Shown piece by piece: positions 14,389-21,390 of a stretch of DNA of 24,852 nt. Location of the stretch: assembly GCA_002422505.1 (NCBI GenBank), contig DIVX01000067.1:5875-30726 (forward strand), written 5' to 3'. The notes under the pieces were generated by a model that saw nothing but the letters and a program-made list of their open reading frames with translations, did no database searches and had not been told where the DNA came from. Position 1 is the first letter of the stretch. Every line of letters starts with the position of its first letter. The position numbers were made by a program, and so were the translations under genes. The stretch is from Desulfovibrio sp. UBA6121. Its GTDB lineage: Bacteria; Desulfobacterota; Desulfovibrionia; Desulfovibrionales; Desulfovibrionaceae.

Positions 14389-17196
14389 ATGTACACGCTT
14401 TCGACCTTGTTGGAAAGACTGCAAAGCGTCTCCCAGGCGCGCCTCATCAGCTCGGGCTTCGGCCTGTGGCTGGTGTGGTCAGGCTCGTTCAACAACGCCG
14501 TTGGCCACACCCTGCGCGACCACGGCCTGGTCCAGCTGGTGGACGACCCCTGCCAGAGCTTCTGGGTTTCCTTCAACCCGGAGGTCTTTCGCGCCCTGGC
14601 CAAGCTGCAGATTTGGGCCAAGCTGAACCCGTTGCCGCTTTTTTGTCAGGTCTTTCCCATCACCGCTTTGGTGGGCTACGACATGTGCCTTTCGGCCTCC
14701 GTCCCGCGCGAGCTGGGCCGCCAGCAAGCGGGCGTGGCCGAGGATCTGGAGGTGTTGCTGCACCCCAAGCTGGCCGAATCCGTGCGCAGCATCAACGGCC
14801 TCTCCATGGGCACGCCGGTTTCCATGCAGGGGCTTGCCAACCTGAACTGGGCGCCGCTGCTGTCCGACCAGGGCCAGGACTACAGCTCTCCGGCCAACTG
14901 GTACGGCGTCATCCGCCCGTTGGGTCGGCTTGGCGAGCGCGAGGCCATTGCCGGGTGGCGGGCGTTCTTCTCAGAGGTGCAGAGCGTATTCCAGCGCCTG
15001 AGCATCAAATATCTGGCGGACGACGCCCAGGGCTTTGTCATCTTCCCCCTGGAAAACTACCGCCAGATGCGGCTGTACTGCATGGAGCTCTCCATGCTCC
15101 TGGCCGACATAAAGGCCAACCAGCGGGCCTATTGGCCGTGCGTTTTCGCCATTACGGAGCAGCGCGGCATGTCCTTTTCCATGGACCTGCCCCACCGCAT
15201 GGGCCTTGACTGGGACAGGCTGACGCCAGACTTTCTGCACATGCGCTACCGCGACGGCTACGCGCTGTACGACGCCTTCAAGGTCAACGAACTGAGCTAC
15301 GGCGGCGACCAGGAATCCCTGGACTCCTGGTGCAACGTAAACATGCGCCAGGCCGACGGCCAAAGCGGGCAGGGCTCCATCGAGATGCCCATGCCGCGGC
15401 GCTGGCTGGCCGGGTCGAGCCCGGAATGCTACTACTGCGGGCTCAAGAACCACACCGCCGCCCAGTGCCCCAGCAAGGTGCTTCCGCCCTTTCGGGGCGA
15501 GGTGTGGACCGAGCTTGGCGAGCGCAACCTTACGGACATGGCCCTGGCCTTCAAGACCTTGGACGACGCGGCCGACCCGGGCAAGTTCGTAAGCCAGGCC
15601 ACCGCCCTGCTGGGTGGCAAGGGGGTGGATGCGAGCCTGGTGCGGGGCATGTTCGCCATCGGCGCGCCCTACCAGCTGGGCGTGCTGCCCCTTGTGCAGC
15701 GCGTCAAGAACCGGGAGTGGCCTGTGGAGGCCGCGCAGCTGAACCCCCCGGAGCCCTGGCCCCTGGCCGAGGCCTATGATCTGCTGGTGGCGGGCGAGCC
15801 GGACAAGGCCAAAGAGGCGTTGCGCGCGGTAAGCGCCAAGTCTGGCCGCACCTTTGAGGCGGCCTGCCTGGAAGGCTTTGTTTCCCTGGAGGGGGCGGAC
15901 CACCACATGGCCCAGTTCTACTGGCAGGAAGCCGGACGCCTGGGCGAGACGAACATCCAGCAGTGCTACGTGCAGTTTCTGCAAGGCCGGCTGAGGGAGA
16001 TCGCCGGAGACTACCGCGAGGCGCTGGGCCTGTACCGCCAGGTGCTCATGGGCTCGTCCAAGTGGTTGGAGCCCACCTACCGCGAAGGCGTGTGCATGGT
16101 CAAAATGGGTTTTACCGGCCAGTCGCTGGATATCTTTGCCGACTTGGTGAACCGTGACCCCATGATCTTCAACCGCATCTTGGTGGACTCGGAGATCGAC
16201 CGGGGCCGCGTGCACGTGCTTGCCGGCATGTGGGGCCCCTGGCGCGAGGCCGAGGCGCGGGCCAAGGCCGTTGGGCTGAAGGTGCGGGAACAGCTCAGGG
16301 AACTGCCGCAGTGGTTCGAGGAGGACCACGCCTTCCGCGCGCCCGCCCAGGCGCATCTGGAACGCATGGATGCCCTGGCAAACACCGAAAATTACGTGGC
16401 CTACCGGGAGGTTGGCCGGGGCATGGACGGCTTCGTGGTGGAGATGCAGAAGCAGATCGACGAAGAGATTAAGCGCATCAAGGAGCGCGTGGGCGTTTAC
16501 GCCCAGCGTCTGCGCTCCGTGCAATACGAGGCGGGCTGGTTCCCTTTCCCCAAGCTCCTGCGAGACTTCAATCATGACTTCAATTTTTGTGTCAAACGCA
16601 TCAATTGGGTCATGACCCAGTCCCTGCGCACTGCGGACAACTTCCGCACCGCGCGGCGGTATGTGCCGGAAATAGAGGAACACCTCACCGCCTTGTCCAA
16701 GCGGCTGGTCTCTTTGCGGGTTGTGCGCGACAGCACCCTCTTCGCCATGGTCATGGGCAAGAATTTCATCTGGATTGAAGTGGTGGGGCTTGTGTTGGCG
16801 CTCTTGACCATTCCGGTGCTGCTCTATTATTCCAATAAGGTCGCCAGCAACTGGGTAGTGGAGGCGATTTTGGCGCAGAAGTGGGCTTTCCAGAAGGGGC
16901 TGATCGTCCTCGTCACACTGTTCGCCCTTGCCATGGCCTCGCTTTTAAGCGTTATGAGTTTTGAGAAGAAGAAGCGCCAACTTTTCGAGGCCGATGCCGA
17001 CCGCCGGGCCGAGCGCAAGAAGGCGGCCAAGCCTGCGGACAAGATTGCCCTGAGGCCAGGGGCAAGGGAGGGCGCGCAAAAGGCTGCCGAGGCCAAGCCA
17101 GGGGCCAAGCCTGGCGCCCAGGCCGCAAAACCCGCCGCAAAGCCGCCAGCCAAACAAGCGCCCAAGCCCGCCGCCAAGGGAAGCGCCAAGAAGTAG
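14389..17196 (+). CDS. Large membrane protein with CCHC zinc knuckle, TPR-like helices and Lys/Ala/Pro tail, function unknown
   Basis: I do not recognise a named family for this 935-aa protein. Residues 1-340 look globular and soluble, with no signal peptide. C347, C350, H355 and C360 form a perfect CX2CX4HX4C knuckle (CYYCGLKNHTAAQC), the type found in retroviral Gag and some RNA-binding proteins and rare in bacteria. Residues about 460-615 are paired helices of TPR type (GRLREIAGDYREALGLYRQV; FTGQSLDIFADLVNRDP). A charged coiled coil follows near 685-715 (MQKQIDEEIKRIKERV). Two membrane helices lie at about 793-815 and 837-858. The tail, 860-935, is Lys/Ala/Pro rich with KPGAKPGAQAAKPAAKP repeats and should lie in the cytoplasm with the N-terminus. 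GGAG precedes ATG 14389 by 5 bases. gpmA follows after 50 bp. Base composition is like its neighbours. Confidence 0.88.
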   Translation: MYTLSTLLERLQSVSQARLISSGFGLWLVWSGSFNNAVGHTLRDHGLVQLVDDPCQSFWVSFNPEVFRALAKLQIWAKLNPLPLFCQVFPITALVGYDMCLSASVPRELGRQQAGVAEDLEVLLHPKLAESVRSINGLSMGTPVSMQGLANLNWAPLLSDQGQDYSSPANWYGVIRPLGRLGEREAIAGWRAFFSEVQSVFQRLSIKYLADDAQGFVIFPLENYRQMRLYCMELSMLLADIKANQRAYWPCVFAITEQRGMSFSMDLPHRMGLDWDRLTPDFLHMRYRDGYALYDAFKVNELSYGGDQESLDSWCNVNMRQADGQSGQGSIEMPMPRRWLAGSSPECYYCGLKNHTAAQCPSKVLPPFRGEVWTELGERNLTDMALAFKTLDDAADPGKFVSQATALLGGKGVDASLVRGMFAIGAPYQLGVLPLVQRVKNREWPVEAAQLNPPEPWPLAEAYDLLVAGEPDKAKEALRAVSAKSGRTFEAACLEGFVSLEGADHHMAQFYWQEAGRLGETNIQQCYVQFLQGRLREIAGDYREALGLYRQVLMGSSKWLEPTYREGVCMVKMGFTGQSLDIFADLVNRDPMIFNRILVDSEIDRGRVHVLAGMWGPWREAEARAKAVGLKVREQLRELPQWFEEDHAFRAPAQAHLERMDALANTENYVAYREVGRGMDGFVVEMQKQIDEEIKRIKERVGVYAQRLRSVQYEAGWFPFPKLLRDFNHDFNFCVKRINWVMTQSLRTADNFRTARRYVPEIEEHLTALSKRLVSLRVVRDSTLFAMVMGKNFIWIEVVGLVLALLTIPVLLYYSNKVASNWVVEAILAQKWAFQKGLIVLVTLFALAMASLLSVMSFEKKKRQLFEADADRRAERKKAAKPADKIALRPGAREGAQKAAEAKPGAKPGAQAAKPAAKPPAKQAPKPAAKGSAKK

Positions 17197-17246
17197 GGGC
17201 CGCCCCGCAGCCCAAGCCCGCGCACAAGCGGCTCAAGGAGAATGGC

Positions 17247-17999
17247 ATGCCGACCCTGGTGCTCATGCGTCACGGGCAGAGCGTTTGGAACCTGGAAAAC
17301 CGCTTTACCGGCTGGACGGACGTGGACCTTTCCGCCCAGGGCCTGGCCGAGGCCGAGGAGGGCGCGCGCCTGCTGCGCGAGGGCGGCTTCGTCTTCGACC
17401 GCTGCCACACCTCCTACCTGCGCCGGGCCATCCGCACCCTGTGGACCGTGCTGGAGCGCATGGACCTCATGTGGCTGCCGGTGGAGACCACCTGGCGGCT
17501 CAATGAGCGCCATTACGGCGCGCTGCAGGGGCTGGACAAGGCCGAGACCGCCCGCAAGTACAGCGATGCCCAGGTGTTCGCGTGGCGGCGCAGCTTCGAC
17601 GTGCCGCCTCCGCCGCTGGATCCCTCGGACGGGCGCTTCCCCGGGCACGATCCGCGCTACGCCAGCCTGAGCGCTGCCCAACTGCCGCGCTGCGAAAGCC
17701 TCAAAACCACCATCGAACGCGTGATGCCCTACTGGCACGAGGTGCTGGCCCCGCAGCTGCGCGCCGGGCAGCGGCTCATCATCGCCGCCCATGGCAACTC
17801 TCTGCGCGGGCTGGTGAAGTTTCTCGACGGCATGAGCGACGCCGAGGTGGCCGAGCTGAACATCCCCACGGGCGTGCCCCTGGTGTATGAATTGGACGGC
17901 GAGCTCAAGTCTTTGGGGCGCAGGTATCTGGGCGATGCGCAGGCCGTGGCGCGCGCGGCCCAGGCCGTGGCCGACCAGGCCAAGGGCGCAAAGGGCTGA
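17247..17999 (+). CDS. gpmA: 2,3-bisphosphoglycerate-dependent phosphoglycerate mutase
   Basis: This 250-aa glycolytic enzyme interconverts 3- and 2-phosphoglycerate through a phosphohistidine. The N-terminus has LVLMRHGQSVWNLENRFTGW with the phosphorylated His9. CHTSYLRRAIRT, ETTWRLNERHYGALQGLDKAE and the second histidine in IIAAHGNSLRGLVKFLDGMS also match. NIPTGVPLVYELD near the end is standard. Family length is 230-250 aa. AAGGAG precedes ATG 17247 by 6 bases. The Ala-rich C-terminal tail (VARAAQAVADQAKGAKG) is an extension beyond the usual end. mutY starts 5 bp after its stop, so the two are probably one transcript. Confidence 0.97.
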   Translation: MPTLVLMRHGQSVWNLENRFTGWTDVDLSAQGLAEAEEGARLLREGGFVFDRCHTSYLRRAIRTLWTVLERMDLMWLPVETTWRLNERHYGALQGLDKAETARKYSDAQVFAWRRSFDVPPPPLDPSDGRFPGHDPRYASLSAAQLPRCESLKTTIERVMPYWHEVLAPQLRAGQRLIIAAHGNSLRGLVKFLDGMSDAEVAELNIPTGVPLVYELDGELKSLGRRYLGDAQAVARAAQAVADQAKGAKG

Positions 18000-18004
18000 A
18001 CGCC

Positions 18005-19159
18005 GTGCCGAAGAAATCCCCCCAGCTTCCGGCCAGCCTTGCCGGGGTGCTGGACATCCCCGCCTTCCGCCGGGCGCTGCTGGGCTGGTTCGCCGCCAGC
18101 GCGCGCAATCTGCCCTGGCGGCGCACTTTGGATCCCTACCACGTCTGGCTTTCGGAGATCATGCTCCAGCAGACCCAGATGGACCGCGCCGTAGACTATT
18201 TCGAGCGCTTCATAGCGCGTTTTCCCGATCTTTCCAGCCTGGACGCGGGTAGCGAGGACGAGGTGCTCAAGCTCTGGGAGGGCCTGGGCTACTACACCCG
18301 CGCCCGCAACCTGCGCAAGGCCGCGCGCCAGGTGATGGAGCGGCACGCCGGGGTGTTCCCACGTGCGCACAAGGACATCCGCGCGTTGCCGGGCGTGGGA
18401 CCGTACACCGCCGGGGCCATCGCCAGCGTGGCCTACAACGACCCCCTGCCAGCGGTGGACGCCAACGTGCTGCGGGTGTTTTCCCGTCTGCTGGACCTGG
18501 ACGCGCCCGTGGACGTTCCTGAGGTGCGCAGGCGCATCGAGGCCGCAGCGGCGGAACTGCTGGACCCTGCGGACGCGCGCGGCTTCAACCAGGGGCTTAT
18601 GGAGCTTGGGGCGCTGGTGTGCGCGCCGCGCAAGCCCGACTGTCCGGCCTGCCCGGTGGCGGGCTTTTGCCTGGCGCGGGAGCGCGGCACCCAGCAATCG
18701 CGCCCGGTGCTCAAACCCGGGCCGGAAATTATGCGCATCCATATGGCCTGCGGGGTGCTGGCCAGCCGGGGCCGCCTGTACATTCAAAAACGCAGGCCCG
18801 ACGACGTATGGCCCGGCCTGTGGGAGTTTCCCGGCGGCGTGCTGGAGCAGGGCGAAACGCCAGAAGAAGCGCTGGTGCGCGAACTGCGCGAGGAAACCGG
18901 CCTTGCAGTGCGGCCCGGCGCCAAAATCGCCGTGGTGCGCTCCAGCTACACCCGCTATCGCATCACCCTGCACGGCTTCTTTTGCCATGCGGGGGCGCAG
19001 GTGGACCCGGAGCAGAGCTTCTGCCTCAACGAGGCCTCGGAAGCGCGCTTCGTCGCCCCTGCGGAGCTTTCGCGCTTCGCCTTTCCCTCCGGCCACGCAA
19101 GACTGGTGGCCAAGCTTTTGACGGACCTGCGCCTGGACGCCTTTCTTTCGGCCTGCTGA
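18005..19159 (+). CDS. mutY: A/G-specific adenine glycosylase fused to an intact Nudix domain
   Basis: The first ~230 residues are MutY. Glu51 in WLSEIMLQQTQ is the catalytic acid, LPGVGPYTAGAIAS the helix-hairpin-helix, Asp152 in PAVDANVLRVFSR the catalytic aspartate, and C206-X6-C213-X2-C216-X5-C222 the [4Fe-4S] site. The enzyme removes A opposite 8-oxoG. The C-terminal part is Nudix. Unlike ordinary MutY, where this domain only reads 8-oxoG and the box is degenerate, residues 278-300 fit GX5EX7REUXEEXGU in full (GVLEQGE, then RELREETGL). The FSH-type 8-oxoG reading loop seems replaced by YTRYRITLH. It may thus also hydrolyse 8-oxo-dGTP. The start is GTG 18005 with a weak AAGGGC upstream, 5 bp after gpmA. 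At 384 aa the length is normal for MutY with its C-terminal domain. Confidence 0.94.
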   Translation: MPKKSPQLPASLAGVLDIPAFRRALLGWFAASARNLPWRRTLDPYHVWLSEIMLQQTQMDRAVDYFERFIARFPDLSSLDAGSEDEVLKLWEGLGYYTRARNLRKAARQVMERHAGVFPRAHKDIRALPGVGPYTAGAIASVAYNDPLPAVDANVLRVFSRLLDLDAPVDVPEVRRRIEAAAAELLDPADARGFNQGLMELGALVCAPRKPDCPACPVAGFCLARERGTQQSRPVLKPGPEIMRIHMACGVLASRGRLYIQKRRPDDVWPGLWEFPGGVLEQGETPEEALVRELREETGLAVRPGAKIAVVRSSYTRYRITLHGFFCHAGAQVDPEQSFCLNEASEARFVAPAELSRFAFPSGHARLVAKLLTDLRLDAFLSAC

Positions 19160-19196
19160 CTCTTCAAGCAGCCATCATCACAGAAAAATTTCGGCA

Positions 19197-19212
19197 AGGC
19201 ATGGAACATGCT
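19197..19212 (+). promoter_or_regulatory. Possible sigma-54 promoter (-24/-12)
   Basis: AGGCATG-N4-ATGCT keeps the GG and GC dinucleotides with the required 10 bases between them and most of the TGGCACG-N4-TTGCT consensus. It lies 83 bases before ATG 19295, in the only gap upstream of that gene. Sigma-54 often drives flagellar and accessory genes in these bacteria. The assignment is by eye. Confidence 0.35.
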
Positions 19213-19294
19213 TCAGCCCTCGCGGAAACGTGTCGTGGCCAAACTCCTGACGAGACCCAGACGGGCCTGCAGGAGCCGACACCGGAGGGAGCAG

Positions 19295-20332
19295 ATGTCC
19301 GGCAATACCAATCTCGCAGAGGCTATTCGCATCTTGAAGGATTCCGAGTCCGTCTCCGGCCTTGAACGCGGCCTGGGGCGCGGCCTGGGACGCGATATGG
19401 GCGCGGCGGGCAAGCCCGATCCCAAGACCATGGCCTTCCAGGCCCAGATGCGCATGGCCCAGCAGGCCATAGGCGCCAGTTCCCTGACGGGCGAGGAGTC
19501 CGCCGGGGAGGCCTTCGGTCTGGACATGTCCCTGGCCTCGGACAGCATGATGATGGACGCCCTGTCCACCATCGCCCGGCTGACGGGCCAGGAGCTGCCA
19601 ACGCAACAGCCCGCAGTGGCGCAGGCCCCGGAAAAGGCCCTGACGCGCAACCCGGCGGTTCAGGGCGGCAGCGGCCTGGGCTCTCTGGCCGCGCTGTTCG
19701 AGTCCGGCGAAAAGGGCGTGGCGGCCATCGGCTTCGACCGCACCGGGGGCACCAGCTACGGCAAGTTCCAGATTTCCTCCCGCGCGGGCACCATGAACCG
19801 CTTCCTGAACTTTCTTTCCGAGCGCGACCCGGCCCTGGCCGACCGCCTGCGCCGCTCCGGCCCGGCCAACACCGGCTCCACCCAGGGCCGCATGCCTGCG
19901 GAATGGGCCAAAATCGCCACGGAGATGCCCGAACGCTTCGAGGGTTTGCAGACCGAATTCATCAAAAAGGACCACTACCAGCCCGCCAGAGAGAAGATTT
20001 TGGAGCGCACCGGCGTGGACATAGAGACCGCCAAGCCTGCCCTGCGCGAGGCCCTGTTCAGTACCGCCGTGCAGCACGGAGCCTCTGGCGCGGCGCGCAT
20101 CTTCAATCAGGCCATCGACAAGTTCCTGGGCAAGGGCGGGGCGCAGGCCGTTGCCGCGCCGGGGGCCAAAAGCTTCGAGCAGGCTCTGGTGAGCGAGGTG
20201 TACAGCAAGCGTCAGAACCAGTTCGGCGGCTCCACCGAGGCCGTGCGCGCCAGCGTGCGCGGACGCCTGCGCCAGGAGAAGGACATGGTGCTGGCCATGC
20301 TGGACAAGCAGGGGATGAACCGTGTGGTGTAA
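19295..20332 (+). CDS. Lysozyme-like protein of the VgrG-related/phage-tail type, function unknown
   Basis: The 345-aa product has a low-complexity N-terminal ~135 residues (GLERGLGRGLGRDMG, many Met/Ala/Gln) with no signal peptide. From about residue 140 there is a lysozyme-like region: SLAALFESGEKGVAAIGFD, then GGTSYGKFQISSRAGTMNRFL, WAKIATEMPERFEGLQTEFI, KKDHYQPAREKIL and LFSTAVQHGASGAARIF. The ESG start and the SYGKFQ motif recall muramidase-like domains in VgrG-related and phage-tail proteins, with the Glu of FESG as the likely acid. A role in remodelling the wall for flagella or another envelope machine is possible, since FlgJ-like proteins also lack signals. GGAGGGA sits 4 bases before ATG 19295. 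A strong terminator follows. The call rests on motif resemblance only. Confidence 0.65.
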   Translation: MSGNTNLAEAIRILKDSESVSGLERGLGRGLGRDMGAAGKPDPKTMAFQAQMRMAQQAIGASSLTGEESAGEAFGLDMSLASDSMMMDALSTIARLTGQELPTQQPAVAQAPEKALTRNPAVQGGSGLGSLAALFESGEKGVAAIGFDRTGGTSYGKFQISSRAGTMNRFLNFLSERDPALADRLRRSGPANTGSTQGRMPAEWAKIATEMPERFEGLQTEFIKKDHYQPAREKILERTGVDIETAKPALREALFSTAVQHGASGAARIFNQAIDKFLGKGGAQAVAAPGAKSFEQALVSEVYSKRQNQFGGSTEAVRASVRGRLRQEKDMVLAMLDKQGMNRVV

Positions 20333-20357
20333 TTCCCGCCGTGCCGCCACACGCAAG

Positions 20358-20384
20358 AGAGACCCGCTTCGGCGGGTCTTTTTA
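20358..20384 (+). terminator. Rho-independent terminator after the lysozyme-like gene
   Basis: AGACCCGC-TTCG-GCGGGTCT forms an 8-bp perfect stem with a stable UUCG tetraloop, followed by TTTTT. It lies 27 bases after the stop at 20332 and ends the rightward block that began at 14389. Confidence 0.95.
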
Positions 20385-20399
20385 ATTTTTGACGTCCGA

Positions 20400-20429
20400 C
20401 TGATTCGCTTGCGGCTGATTCGCTTGCGG
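20400..20429 (+). repeat. Two perfect tandem 15-bp repeats
   Basis: CTGATTCGCTTGCGG occurs twice head to tail, directly after the terminator, and part of it (CTTTTGCG) follows in weakened form. No gene spans it. The rest of the 263-base gap 20333-20595 holds the terminator before it and a hairpin after it, and nothing else I can name. Confidence 0.85.
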
Positions 20430-20553
20430 CTTTTGCGTGTTTGCCAGCGCCTCGCGAGGGGTGGCTCCGCACTCGAACCTGAAGGCGGCAATGTGCTTTG
20501 CTGACGGAGGGAGCGAACAAGCTTCCCCTCCTCCCCATCCCCCCCACGTGAAC

Positions 20554-20580
20554 GGCGCGCAGGGCAAGCCCCTGCGCGCC
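20554..20580. terminator. 11-bp perfect GC hairpin after the leftward DJ-1 gene, possible terminator
   Basis: GGCGCGCAGGG pairs perfectly with CCCTGCGCGCC around the loop CAAGC. It sits 16 bases beyond the stop of the leftward DJ-1/PfpI gene. No T-run follows on either strand, so it may end transcription only weakly, or protect the 3' end of the mRNA. Confidence 0.45.
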
Positions 20581-20595
20581 ATGACAGGTTGCAGG

Positions 20596-21390
20596 CTAGT
20601 TGACGAGCCCCGCCTTTACGGCAAAGGGATCCCACGAGGGGTCGCGGTGCGCGTCATACTCGGTGATGCGCTCCAGCCAGTCGCCGATGTTCTTGCCATA
20701 CAGGCGGGAGATCACCGCCAGGGTCATGTCCATCCCGGCCGAGACGCCCGAGGAGCTGACCACCGCGCCGTCATCCACCCAGCGTGCGCTTTTGACCCAC
20801 TTCACCTTGGGGCCGGGCGCTGTTGAGCTTTTGAAGGCCATCTTGTTCGTCGTGGCGGGCCGCCCGTCCAGAATCCCCGCTGCGGCCAGCAGCGAAGCGC
20901 CATTGCACACCGACATGATGATCTGCGTCTTGCCGCTTTGGGCCCGCAGCCAGTTCAGCGTCGCGGGGTCGCTCACCAGCGGCACGGCGCCTATTCCGCC
21001 TGGAACCAGCAGGAAGTCCAGCTTGGGCGAGTCGCTGTAGCCGTAGTCGGCCACAGTGCTGGGCCCCTGGTTGGAAGCCACAGGGCCGGGCTTGGCGGCG
21101 ATGGTGACCAGCCGCGCGGCCACGCGTTTGTCCGCCCCGCCCCAGAAGCGCGCCGGAGCATGCTTCAGGCTGCCCCACATCTCCATGGGGCCGTAGGCGT
21201 CCAGCATTTCAAAGCCGGGGAAGATCAGCACCCCGACGGTGACTTGCTGTGCGCCGGGCGCGGGCCGCGCCTCGTAGAAGGTCTCTGTTTCTGTCTGCGG
21301 GGCAGCCGCCTGCGCCATCGCGGGCAGGGTCGTCAGGAGCGCAGTCATAACAAGGCGCAGCAGGGCGCGCCCCAAATCAATACGTTTCAT
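20596..21390 (-). CDS. Secreted DJ-1/PfpI (class I glutamine amidotransferase-like) protein
   Basis: The 264-aa product has a signal peptide: RALLRLVMTALLTTL and cleavage after AMAQA. The remainder is one DJ-1/PfpI domain. VTVGVLIFPGFEMLDAYGPMEMW is the N-terminal strand with the conserved Asp of the family. FLLVPGGIG is the central turn. The nucleophile elbow is IIMSVCNGASLLAAAGILDG with its cysteine, and VVSSSGVSAGMDMTLAVISRLYG is the end seen in isocyanide hydratase-like and GlxA-like members. It should act in the periplasm, unusual for this fold. Substrate is unknown. GGAGG precedes ATG 21390 by 5 bases. The start overlaps the end of the GlxA-type regulator gene by 14 bp, so the two are co-expressed and probably related by duplication. 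Confidence 0.88.
   Translation of the reverse strand: MKRIDLGRALLRLVMTALLTTLPAMAQAAAPQTETETFYEARPAPGAQQVTVGVLIFPGFEMLDAYGPMEMWGSLKHAPARFWGGADKRVAARLVTIAAKPGPVASNQGPSTVADYGYSDSPKLDFLLVPGGIGAVPLVSDPATLNWLRAQSGKTQIIMSVCNGASLLAAAGILDGRPATTNKMAFKSSTAPGPKVKWVKSARWVDDGAVVSSSGVSAGMDMTLAVISRLYGKNIGDWLERITEYDAHRDPSWDPFAVKAGLVN

Noticed and set aside
14971..16683. 570-codon minus-strand open frame within the zinc-knuckle gene
   Set aside because: It is a shadow: antisense to a gene with a good ribosome site and domain structure. It has biased composition (H, G, L, A) and no start signal.
20554..20580. Treating the 11-bp hairpin as a firm intrinsic terminator
   Set aside because: Neither strand has a T-run after it, so it is listed only as a possible terminator.
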